DNA of 6,790 nt, taken from NCBI GenBank assembly GCA_021129785.1, contig JAJOKQ010000046.1:1-6790 (forward strand). Direction: 5' to 3'. Within the stretch, counting starts at the first letter, position 1, and each line of letters opens with the position of its first letter. Under the pieces are notes generated by a model. The model was not told where the DNA came from and searched no databases. It saw only the letters and a list, made by a program, of their open reading frames with translations. Source of the DNA: Clostridiales bacterium (GTDB taxonomy: Bacteria; Bacillota; Clostridia; Peptostreptococcales; NVVX01). Below are positions 1 through 4,625 of this stretch, piece after piece. Both the position numbers and the translations under genes were made by a program.

Positions 1-36
1 ATGGGGCTTATTTCTTTCGAACTTTTCTTTTGCCAT
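1..36 (-). CDS. tuf: Elongation factor Tu, N-terminal 12 codons (partial)
   Basis: The reverse strand from 36 downward reads MAKEKFERNKPH, the characteristic N-terminus of bacterial EF-Tu, which normally continues with VNIGTIGHVDHGKT. EF-Tu is the cytoplasmic GTPase that delivers aminoacyl-tRNA to the ribosome. Only the first 12 codons lie in the window and the rest runs off the left edge. The ATG at 36-34 has a perfect AGGAGG 8 nt upstream. The gene starts 23 bp after the sigH stop with no visible terminator or promoter between, so it is probably co-transcribed with sigH. The call rests on a short but highly diagnostic peptide and the known location of tuf/rpmG/secE/nusG genes after sigH in Firmicutes. 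Confidence 0.88.
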   Translation of the reverse strand, partial: MAKEKFERNKPH

Positions 37-44
37 TTTTCTTT

Positions 45-50
45 CCTCCT
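45..50 (-). promoter_or_regulatory. Ribosome binding site of tuf
   Basis: AGGAGG on the reverse strand, separated by 8 nt from the ATG at 36-34. It fixes the EF-Tu start at the window edge, where the coding fragment itself is too short to be scored. Confidence 0.85.
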
Positions 51-59
51 AAAAAAATA

Positions 60-698
60 TTATACTGCTAAATGTCTTTCAAGTTTCCTCTTAACTCTTT
101 GCAATGCGTTGTCAATTGACTTTACATGTCTATCCAAATCCGCCGACATTTCTTGGTATGACTTTCCTTGCAAATATAACATTAGAACTTTCCATTCTAA
201 ATCACTTAAAACTTCTCCTATCTTACTTTCAATGTAGCCTAGCTCTTCTCTACAGATAATCAATTCTTCAGGGTCAGTTACTTTATGCCCTGAGATAACG
301 TCTAGTAGCGTGCGATCAGATTCTTCGTCATATATTGGTTTGTTTAATGAGACATATGAATTTAGAGGAATATGTTTTTGCCTTGTTGCTGTCTTTATCG
401 CTGTGATAATTTGTCTTGTAATACATAATTCTGCAAACGCTCTAAAAGAAGCTAACTTGTCAGACCTGTAATCTCTAATAGCCTTATATAATCCAATCAT
501 ACCTTCTTGTATAATGTCTTCTTTATCTGCACCAATTAAGAAATACGATCTAGCTTTTGCACGCACAAAGTTTCTATATTTATTAATAAGTAAATTTAAT
601 GCAACATCGTCTCCATTTTTAGCATCTTCAACTATGGTTTCATCAGGCAACATCGAATAAGTTACTGAGATATCTACTTTAACTGTGCTTAACTTCAT
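60..698 (-). CDS. sigH: RNA polymerase sigma factor SigH (sigma-30/Spo0H)
   Basis: A 212-residue sigma-70 family factor that directs RNA polymerase to early stationary-phase, competence and sporulation promoters in Bacillus and Clostridia. Region 2 lies at about residues 37-106 and contains NKYRNFVRAKARSYFLIGAD, the EDIIQEGMIGLYKAIRDY core-binding/-10 recognition segment, and ITRQIITAIKTATRQKHIPL. Region 4 lies at about 155-211, with its helix-turn-helix around SYQEMSADLDRHVKSIDNAL. These segments match the remembered B. subtilis SigH almost residue for residue. A GTG at 713 is in frame, but the ATG at 698-696 has GGAGG 8 nt upstream, so I place the start at 698; that GTG lies next to the Shine-Dalgarno and lacks one of its own. 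The gene follows yacP with a 65-80 bp gap carrying its own promoter and precedes tuf. Length is normal for the family. Confidence 0.97.
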   Translation of the reverse strand: MKLSTVKVDISVTYSMLPDETIVEDAKNGDDVALNLLINKYRNFVRAKARSYFLIGADKEDIIQEGMIGLYKAIRDYRSDKLASFRAFAELCITRQIITAIKTATRQKHIPLNSYVSLNKPIYDEESDRTLLDVISGHKVTDPEELIICREELGYIESKIGEVLSDLEWKVLMLYLQGKSYQEMSADLDRHVKSIDNALQRVKRKLERHLAV

Positions 699-706
699 TT
701 GTCTCG

Positions 707-711
707 CCTCC
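707..711 (-). promoter_or_regulatory. Ribosome binding site deciding the sigH start
   Basis: GGAGG on the reverse strand, 8 nt before the ATG at 698-696. It overlaps the alternative in-frame GTG codon at 713-711, which argues against that GTG as the initiator and gives a 212-residue rather than 217-residue protein. Confidence 0.8.
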
Positions 712-743
712 ACCTTCTAGTTGACTTTAAAAATTATATGGTT

Positions 744-773
744 ATTATACATTACGAAATTGTATAAAGTCAA
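744..773 (-). promoter_or_regulatory. SigA-type promoter of sigH-tuf
   Basis: On the reverse strand TTGACT (773-768) is followed after 18 bp by TATAAT (749-744), a perfect -10 and a 5/6 -35 match. Transcription would start near 737, leaving a leader of about 40 nt before the sigH ATG. The promoter sits in the only sizeable gap between yacP and sigH, consistent with the independent sigH promoter known in B. subtilis. Two inverted repeats overlap it (see the separate entries). No start-site data are available, so the element is inferred from sequence alone. Confidence 0.75.
745..767. promoter_or_regulatory. Dyad-symmetric operator candidate in the sigH promoter
   Basis: TTATACA at 745-751 and TGTATAA at 761-767 form a perfect 7-bp inverted repeat with a 9-bp centre. 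It covers most of the -10 element and the -10-proximal spacer, the usual place for a repressor site. The symmetry is directly visible; binding by any protein is inference. Part of the symmetry comes from the AT-rich -10 sequence, so chance is not excluded. Confidence 0.45.
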
Positions 774-778
774 GCAAT

Positions 779-1288
779 TCATTTGCCTCGAACCATTTTT
801 TTAAATTTCTCTATCACTTCGTCAGTTAGTCTGTTCTCAACCGATTCTCTGTGATTTATTTGATTAGCTGGATTGCTTCGAATTTTATTTTTAATATGAT
901 CATAATCGATAATCAACTCTCTTGCCGACATACGTAGTGCCCCTTCACCAAAAACAACTTGTTGCTCTGCCCAATCACTTGTAACTACTGTTATTTTTGC
1001 TTTTTTCAATAATGAAACAATCCTTTTTTCAATATAGCTATCAGCAGTTTCTCTATACTTAGTATAAATAATTTCTATTCCCTTTACATTTTCTTCTACC
1101 CCTATGCTTTTTTTAGATAAATGCGCGTCAAACACGATGATAATCTTAATACCTTTAAATGATTGATATTCTCTCATCATCTCAATGAATTTAACTCTTG
1201 CTTCTTCTAAATTTTCCTCAAGTTCACATTTTAATTTTGACCACGCGTGAATTACATTGTACGCATCAATAACATAATACTCTTTCAA
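779..1288 (-). CDS. YacP-like NYN-domain ribonuclease
   Basis: A 169-residue single-domain protein of the NYN (PIN-like) nuclease family, equivalent to B. subtilis YacP/Rae1, a ribosome-associated endonuclease that cuts mRNA. Conserved acidic motifs are in the expected order: IDAYN at residues 7-11 (Asp8, Asn11), VFDA at 52-55 (Asp54), TADSYIE at 81-87 (Asp83) and VVTSD at 101-105 (Asp105). These are the probable metal-binding residues. The start is a TTG at 1288-1286, supported by GGCGGAG with its GGAG 8 nt upstream and by the family habit of beginning a few residues before the first DxYN; no nearby in-frame ATG exists. The C-terminal 40 residues are basic and polar, as in YacP. It lies 47 bp after rlmB in the conserved order rlmB-yacP-sigH. 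Family assignment is firm; that it cleaves the same targets as Rae1 is inference. Confidence 0.92.
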   Translation of the reverse strand: MKEYYVIDAYNVIHAWSKLKCELEENLEEARVKFIEMMREYQSFKGIKIIIVFDAHLSKKSIGVEENVKGIEIIYTKYRETADSYIEKRIVSLLKKAKITVVTSDWAEQQVVFGEGALRMSARELIIDYDHIKNKIRSNPANQINHRESVENRLTDEVIEKFKKMVRGK

Positions 1289-1296
1289 AGCAACAT

Positions 1297-1303
1297 CTCC
1301 GCC
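1297..1303 (-). promoter_or_regulatory. Ribosome binding site supporting the TTG start of the NYN gene
   Basis: GGCGGAG on the reverse strand, ending 8 nt before the TTG at 1288-1286. An ATG at 1296-1294 directly abuts it but is out of frame and leads to no useful reading frame. Confidence 0.65.
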
Positions 1304-1318
1304 TTACTAATATCGGGT

Positions 1319-1330
1319 ACCCACAAGGGT
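1319..1330 (-). other. Small hairpin between rlmB and the NYN gene
   Basis: The reverse strand reads ACCC-TTGT-GGGT, a 4-bp stem with a 4-nt loop, immediately followed by another ACCC so that GGGTACCC is also a perfect palindrome. It is too short and lacks a T-run, so it is not a terminator. It might be a processing or stability element, or nothing. Confidence 0.25.
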
Positions 1331-1335
1331 CACAC

Positions 1336-2073
1336 CTACATATTATTCCTTTGTCGGTACACCTCATACATCAATACGGCTGCAGCAACAGATGCGTTTA
1401 GAGAGGCTATTTGTCCATCCATAGGTAATTTTACTAAAAAATCACATTTTTCTTTCACCAACCTAGAAATTCCTTTTCCTTCGTTTCCTATTACCAATGC
1501 TATTGCACCCTTTAAATCTGAATCATAATGATTTTTTTCTCCACTTAAGTCTGCACCAGTTACCCATAACCCTTCTTTTTTTAGAGTGTCTATTGCTTGA
1601 CTGATATTAGTTACTTTGGCAACAGGCATGTATTCTAATGCGCCTGCTGATGTCTTTGCCACAACCGCAGTTAACCCTACTGCTCTTCTTTTTCCAATTA
1701 TTACTCCATCAACACCTACAGCTTCTGCTGTTCTTATTATTGAACCTAAGTTATAAGGATCATTTATTTCGTCTAAAACTAAAATGAAAGGTTTTTTGTT
1801 CTTCAAGGCAGCTTTTGCAAGCATTTCTTCTATAGAACTATACTTGTACGCAGCTAACAAAGCCACAACCCCTTGATGCGCATCAGAATCAGAAACTTCT
1901 TTAATTTTGGCTTTTTCAACAAACTGAACAACTATATTTTTATCTTTTGCAAGCGCAATAATTTTTTTTATAGATCCCTCTTTTGAATCTTTAGCAACCA
2001 TTATCTTGTCAACTTCACGACCCGCTTTTAATGCTTCTAAAACTGTGTTTCTACCAAATATTCTATCATCCAC
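1336..2073 (-). CDS. rlmB: 23S rRNA 2'-O-ribose methyltransferase, RlmB/TrmH (SpoU) family
   Basis: A 245-residue SPOUT-class, SAM-dependent methyltransferase. By homology to E. coli RlmB it methylates the 2'-OH of the conserved guanosine G2251 in the 23S rRNA P-loop. The N-terminal RNA-binding domain (about residues 3-80) begins IFGRNTVLEALKAGRE and includes SDSDAHQGVVALLAAY. The knotted catalytic domain shows motif 1 at 104-120 (NDPYNLGSIIRTAEAVG, with Asn108 and Arg114), motif 2 at 195-203 (IGNEGKGIS) and motif 3 at 220-232 (GQIASLNASVAAA). Length is typical. The start is a GTG at 2073-2071 with GAGGG 9 nt upstream; it overlaps the thyX stop by 8 bp, which implies coupled translation. The downstream NYN gene and sigH follow in the conserved order. 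Confidence 0.96.
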   Translation of the reverse strand: MDDRIFGRNTVLEALKAGREVDKIMVAKDSKEGSIKKIIALAKDKNIVVQFVEKAKIKEVSDSDAHQGVVALLAAYKYSSIEEMLAKAALKNKKPFILVLDEINDPYNLGSIIRTAEAVGVDGVIIGKRRAVGLTAVVAKTSAGALEYMPVAKVTNISQAIDTLKKEGLWVTGADLSGEKNHYDSDLKGAIALVIGNEGKGISRLVKEKCDFLVKLPMDGQIASLNASVAAAVLMYEVYRQRNNM

Positions 2074-2824
2074 TATATTTTTCCCTCACTTTTTTTATTT
2101 CTCCACACGTCATATTACCTTCTGGACAAGGTCCGTGCAGACAATTTGGTCCACTATATTTAAATACAGTAGGTGCAATTTTTTTTGCAATATTTAACAT
2201 TTCATCAGCTAAGTTTCGTATTTCCCATTGTGCCCTGTTACAACAGCGATGATGAAAAAAATTAAACAATGCTCTAGCATTCATCGTCACTATAATTTTA
2301 GTTTCGCAGGCATTCGGCAACACAAAACGCGCATCTTCAATGGCTTTTTTCTCAGCAAATGATTTTGCTTGTCTTTCTGTTTTCCCTGTTTTTAGTAGAT
2401 CATCGTAGTATTCTTTTTTAAGCATCTCCACTATTTTATCATACGCAATCTGTTGGTTATTCATAGCTTCTTTATATAGTTTTAATACTTCTGACTTCTT
2501 CTTAATTTCTGGCGGCACAATGTATTCAAATGCACCTTCTGTTACGTATCTTTGGCTCTTTTGAGAGTAGCTAGATCCTATTCTATGCCTAACTAATTGG
2601 TGTGTCAAGCTACGCGAGACCCCTTCAATCCCAAAAGTAAAGCTTATGTGTTCAAAAGGGGATTCATGCCCTAGCTTTGCAAGCATATCTATTAGTCTTT
2701 GTACCTTTTTATCATTCATATCTTCTAGTAAGCTGGCAATGTCTTTTGGCGAATAGCACAAGCTTGCAGCCGCTGCTATTGTTTTTTCTGGTTCAGGTGT
2801 GTGTGTAATTAGTCTTACTCTCAT
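2066..2824 (-). CDS. thyX: Flavin-dependent thymidylate synthase ThyX
   Basis: Makes dTMP from dUMP using methylenetetrahydrofolate, NADPH and FAD, replacing ThyA. Visible landmarks in the 252-residue form are HESPFEH at 53-59, the signature RHRIGSSYSQKSQRY at 79-93, the VLPNA segment at 168-172, and NARALFNFFHHR...AQWEIR at 182-203, all typical substrate- and FAD-binding segments. The signature has eight residues, not seven, between RHR and the serine (Ser90), compared with RHRX7S. The C-terminal tail (about 219-252) has Cys228, Cys233 and Cys240, as I recall from clostridial ThyX. Two starts are possible. ATG 2824 gives MRVRLITHTPEPE, the usual N-terminus, and an ATGA overlap with the upstream stop. 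ATG 2836 adds four residues and has a weak AGAGAG site. I prefer 2824. The 3' end overlaps rlmB. Confidence 0.95.
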   Translation of the reverse strand: MRVRLITHTPEPEKTIAAAASLCYSPKDIASLLEDMNDKKVQRLIDMLAKLGHESPFEHISFTFGIEGVSRSLTHQLVRHRIGSSYSQKSQRYVTEGAFEYIVPPEIKKKSEVLKLYKEAMNNQQIAYDKIVEMLKKEYYDDLLKTGKTERQAKSFAEKKAIEDARFVLPNACETKIIVTMNARALFNFFHHRCCNRAQWEIRNLADEMLNIAKKIAPTVFKYSGPNCLHGPCPEGNMTCGEIKKVREKYSG

Positions 2825-3204
2825 TGTTGATTGCATACAATATCACTCTCTTTCACTGTAATATCTCTAAATGGTATAATATATAAAAAATATGCTCTAA
2901 CTCTTGCTTTCCATCTACTTTCACAGTTATCCTCATTGCTTTTATCACATGTGCTACAAGTCGAACATGCATCATGATATTCGCCATCACTAATCCACTC
3001 TACTTTAGTTACTCTGTATGATATTAAACCCGTTCTATATAGCAGGTTGTTATGCTTAATTGGAGCATGTTCCTCTGCGAGTATTTTAAACTCGAGCAAG
3101 TCACCTTCTAAACCTCTCGCTGGATCAATCCATAGAGATTTAGCAAGCAAAGTTGCGAAAAGAAAGATTGCGATTATTATCATTGTTTTTATTCTTCTGT
3201 CCAT
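2821..3204 (-). CDS. Small exported or membrane-anchored cysteine-rich protein, unrecognised
   Basis: A 127-residue protein with no family I recognise. A short basic N-terminus (MDRRIK) is followed by a hydrophobic segment at about residues 7-21, which looks like an uncleaved signal anchor or a Sec signal; no lipobox cysteine follows it. The remaining roughly 105 residues would lie outside the membrane. They contain a cluster CSTCSTC at 80-86, Cys94, and a lone Cys124 close to the C-terminus. The odd number of cysteines and the CxxCxxC spacing suggest disulfides or metal binding, but no known motif is matched. The ATG at 3204-3202 has a GGGGG run 8 nt upstream. The stop overlaps the preferred thyX start in an ATGA junction, so it is probably a genuine, translated operon member. 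Function is unknown. Confidence 0.75.
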   Translation of the reverse strand: MDRRIKTMIIIAIFLFATLLAKSLWIDPARGLEGDLLEFKILAEEHAPIKHNNLLYRTGLISYRVTKVEWISDGEYHDACSTCSTCDKSNEDNCESRWKARVRAYFLYIIPFRDITVKESDIVCNQQ

Positions 3205-3261
3205 TTTTCATGCCCCCAATATACTACTAAATCAATATATTCTATCTCATATTGCGAACCC

Positions 3262-3450
3262 TTAGTTCAAAACAGTATAAGAAATGCACCCTACTTCCAT
3301 ACCAACAAAGTACACTGAAACAATCCCTACTATCATCATTACGAAAGTTCCAATATAAAAATATTTACTTTTTGACTTTATTCGAAATATATTTCTAATA
3401 ATTTTTACAGTAGTCCAGTTCTCACGCTTTTGTTTTGTTTCTTTTCCCAT
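3262..3450 (-). CDS. Small single-pass membrane protein, unrecognised
   Basis: A 62-residue protein beginning with a strongly basic, lysine-rich segment (MGKETKQKRENW, then KIIRNIFRIKSKSK) followed by one hydrophobic helix at about residues 31-50 (YFYIGTFVMMIVGIVSVYFV) and a short tail with Cys55. The charge distribution predicts an N-in, C-out topology. Its reality is supported by a perfect AGGAGG 8 nt before the ATG at 3450-3448 and by its position between mrnC and the cysteine-rich gene on the same strand, with a 57-bp gap to the latter. SecE was considered because it is small, basic and near sigH in Firmicutes, but no SecE-specific residues are visible. Function is unknown. Confidence 0.7.
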   Translation of the reverse strand: MGKETKQKRENWTTVKIIRNIFRIKSKSKYFYIGTFVMMIVGIVSVYFVGMEVGCISYTVLN

Positions 3451-3458
3451 TCCGTCTT

Positions 3459-3464
3459 CCTCCT
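3459..3464 (-). promoter_or_regulatory. Ribosome binding site of the 62-residue membrane protein gene
   Basis: AGGAGG on the reverse strand, 8 nt before the ATG at 3450. This canonical site is the main argument that the short reading frame is a real gene. Confidence 0.75.
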
Positions 3465-3520
3465 AATTATCAATTTTTTTGATTGTATACCTCTTCACTA
3501 ATTAGTTAAACTGTAAGCAA

Positions 3521-3952
3521 TCAACTATCACCTTTTTTATCAATAATTCTAATTGACTCACTAATTAATTCATCTAACCTTTTAGTCTGGTTTGTAAAAA
3601 ACAAGTAGCCTAACAATGCTTCATACCCCGTTGCATAACGGTAATCTTGAATCGTAGCATTTTTAGCCGCTCTGTGCATTTTTTGATTTCTTCCTTTTTT
3701 TACATAGCTCCATTCTGCCTCTGTAAGAATATCTTTTAATCCGTGCACAACCATTGATTGTGCTTTTGCTTTAACATAATTTGTGGCAGTTTTATGGAGT
3801 ACATTAATTGAAACTGCTTTTTTGTTTACTAAATAGTTTCTTATATATAACTCAAGAACTGCATCGCCAACATAAGCTAAAACCAATGGCGACATCATCC
3901 TTACTTCTTTTTCAGTTTTCTTATTATTTATGTTTAATAATTCACCTATCAT
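3521..3952 (-). CDS. mrnC: Mini-ribonuclease III (23S rRNA maturation)
   Basis: A 143-residue RNase III-like protein without a double-stranded-RNA-binding domain. In B. subtilis, Mini-III matures the ends of 23S rRNA with help from ribosomal protein L3. The catalytic signature is LAYVGDAVLELYIR at residues 25-38, with the metal-binding Asp30. The second acidic motif is RYATGYEALLGYLF at 105-118, with Glu111. The KKGRN segment at 85-89 and the overall length also match B. subtilis MrnC (143 residues as I remember it). The start at the ATG 3952-3950 follows an AAGGAG that is about 13 nt away, longer than ideal; no better in-frame start is visible and the family length supports it. It is the first gene of the minus-strand block. 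The cysS gene that precedes mrnC in B. subtilis is absent here, replaced by a divergent operon. Confidence 0.95.
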   Translation of the reverse strand: MIGELLNINNKKTEKEVRMMSPLVLAYVGDAVLELYIRNYLVNKKAVSINVLHKTATNYVKAKAQSMVVHGLKDILTEAEWSYVKKGRNQKMHRAAKNATIQDYRYATGYEALLGYLFFTNQTKRLDELISESIRIIDKKGDS

Positions 3953-4005
3953 ATAATTATCGTTTCTCCTTTTTGCACTTACGAATCAAATATACTTTGT
4001 ATTGT

Positions 4006-4014
4006 AGTATATCA
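4006..4014 (-). promoter_or_regulatory. Possible extended -10 promoter for the mrnC operon
   Basis: The reverse strand carries TGATATACT: TG at 4014-4013, one base, then TATACT at 4011-4006, matching an extended -10 element. No good -35 hexamer lies 17 bp upstream. Transcription would start near 3999 and give a leader of about 47 nt to mrnC. It is the best promoter candidate I see in the divergent region for the leftward genes, but it is weaker than the rightward one. Confidence 0.4.
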
Positions 4015-4081
4015 TATAGAATGTGCTTTGCGTGCTTTTTGTATGAATAACTTCCGGCACTCATATTTTCCAATAAATGAT

Positions 4082-4110
4082 TTGACAAAAACAAAAAAAA
4101 AAGATATTAT
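4082..4110 (+). promoter_or_regulatory. Near-consensus SigA-type promoter of the marR-transporter operon
   Basis: TTGACA at 4082-4087, a 17-bp A-rich spacer, and TATTAT at 4105-4110. The -35 is a perfect match and the -10 is 5/6. The predicted transcription start is around 4117, giving a leader of about 40 nt to the ATT at 4160. The strength of this promoter makes sense if it is normally held down by the MarR protein it expresses. It also excludes initiation at the in-frame ATGs at 4028 and 4043 for this transcript. Confidence 0.8.
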
Positions 4111-4113
4111 AGC

Positions 4114-4125
4114 TAATAAGTATTA
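4114..4125. promoter_or_regulatory. Palindrome at the predicted transcription start, candidate MarR operator
   Basis: TAATA-AG-TATTA is an inverted repeat with perfect 5-bp arms, directly downstream of the -10 and covering the predicted start. A second partial dyad, TTAT at 4107-4110 with ATAA at 4116-4119, overlaps it and the -10. MarR dimers typically bind such palindromes near their own promoter. Binding is inferred; the arms are short and AT-rich. Confidence 0.45.
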
Positions 4126-4145
4126 CGAGGGTTCGAAATATTTGG

Positions 4146-4152
4146 AAGGAGG
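4146..4152 (+). promoter_or_regulatory. Ribosome binding site pointing to an ATT start
   Basis: AAGGAGG, a full-length Shine-Dalgarno match, ends 7 nt before the ATT at 4160-4162, which is in frame with the MarR-family protein. No ATG, GTG or TTG stands at a suitable distance after it. An alternative TTG start at 4142-4144 lies just before this site and would have to use the weaker GAGGG at 4127-4131. Confidence 0.6.
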
Positions 4153-4159
4153 AACGAAA

Positions 4160-4621
4160 ATTACAAATCAAGTAAGCAACACAAAACAAAAAAGAATTGC
4201 AAAGATCTTGAATCTATTAACAGAATTGTATAAAATGATTATTTCCGATGTTCCACTAGATCAACTGCCATCAGATGTGACAGTTTCCCAGCTTCGTGTT
4301 TTACTTGCTTTGCATACTGGTGGCGCTAGCCGAATGAGAAAATTAGCTATAACTGTAGGTGTTGTTCCCTCTACAGCAACAGGAATTATTGATGCTCTAG
4401 TAAAAAAAGGACTCGTTTTGCGTGAACACGACCTTAAAGACCGTAGACAAGTCATTTGCAGACTTTCACCAAAGGGCGACAAATTGACAGGCATGCTTTG
4501 GACATGGGGAGAACATAGCATCAAAAAACAATTAGTCACCCTTTCGGAAAGCCAGCTCAGTAACATGCTAGAAGCTGTTGAATCTGTAAGGAATAATATT
4601 TTAAACGAAAAGGAGCTATAA
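4160..4621 (+). CDS. MarR-family winged-helix transcriptional regulator
   Basis: A 153-residue cytoplasmic DNA-binding protein of normal MarR length. The winged helix covers about residues 43-107: VTVSQLRVLLAL (helix 2), RKLAITVGVVPSTATGIIDALVKKGLV (helix-turn-helix, 60-86), and the wing REHDLKDRRQVICRLSPKG (88-106), which contains the family DxxDRR pattern. The N- and C-terminal helices would form the dimer interface. The start is unusual: ATT at 4160 with AAGGAGG 7 nt upstream. A TTG at 4142 would add six residues. The open frame extends back to 4028, but that part lies upstream of the promoter. The stop is 4 bp before the transporter gene, so the two form an operon. MarR proteins in this arrangement commonly repress their efflux pump until a lipophilic ligand binds; that role is inferred from context. 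Confidence 0.9.
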   Translation: MTNQVSNTKQKRIAKILNLLTELYKMIISDVPLDQLPSDVTVSQLRVLLALHTGGASRMRKLAITVGVVPSTATGIIDALVKKGLVLREHDLKDRRQVICRLSPKGDKLTGMLWTWGEHSIKKQLVTLSESQLSNMLEAVESVRNNILNEKEL

Positions 4622-4625
4622 GCTA

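Larger units (their letters stand above)
721..773. repeat. 9-bp inverted repeat flanking the sigH promoter
   Basis: TTGACTTTA at 721-729 is exactly complementary to TAAAGTCAA at 765-773, with arm centres 44 bp apart (about four helical turns). The right arm contains the -35 hexamer; the left arm lies just inside the predicted transcript. Because only one arm would be transcribed from this promoter, it is better read as paired DNA sites than as an RNA hairpin of the sigH mRNA. A read-through transcript from yacP could contain both arms. Confidence 0.55.

Noticed and set aside
1..237. Plus-strand reading frame of 78 residues at the left edge
   Set aside because: It is antisense to sigH and tuf, both recognised by sequence, and has no credible start signal.
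2006..2252. Two plus-strand frames across the rlmB-thyX junction
   Set aside because: Both are antisense to the conserved ends of rlmB and thyX and have no supporting signals.
3262..3450. Assignment of the 62-residue protein as SecE
   Set aside because: Size and basic N-terminus fit loosely, but the conserved SecE pattern before the membrane helix is absent and the gene is not next to nusG.
3472..3486. ATCAA/TTGAT inverted repeat around a T-run downstream of mrnC
   Set aside because: The stem is 5 bp of mostly A-T pairs with the T-run inside the loop, not after the stem, so it would not act as an intrinsic terminator.
3497..3506. Perfect 10-bp palindrome ACTAATTAGT after the mrnC stop
   Set aside because: It is short, AT-rich and without a T-run, so it is not a terminator. 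No promoter of quality overlaps it, so an operator role cannot be supported.
4028..4159. N-terminal extension of the MarR protein from the in-frame ATG at 4028 or 4043 (197-residue form)
   Set aside because: The extension has no ribosome binding site, would span a near-consensus promoter, and does not resemble MarR N-termini. The 153-residue form has the normal family length.
4261..4566. Minus-strand reading frame of 101 residues opposite the MarR gene
   Set aside because: It mirrors a clearly conserved MarR coding sequence, has no ribosome binding site, and its translation resembles no protein family.
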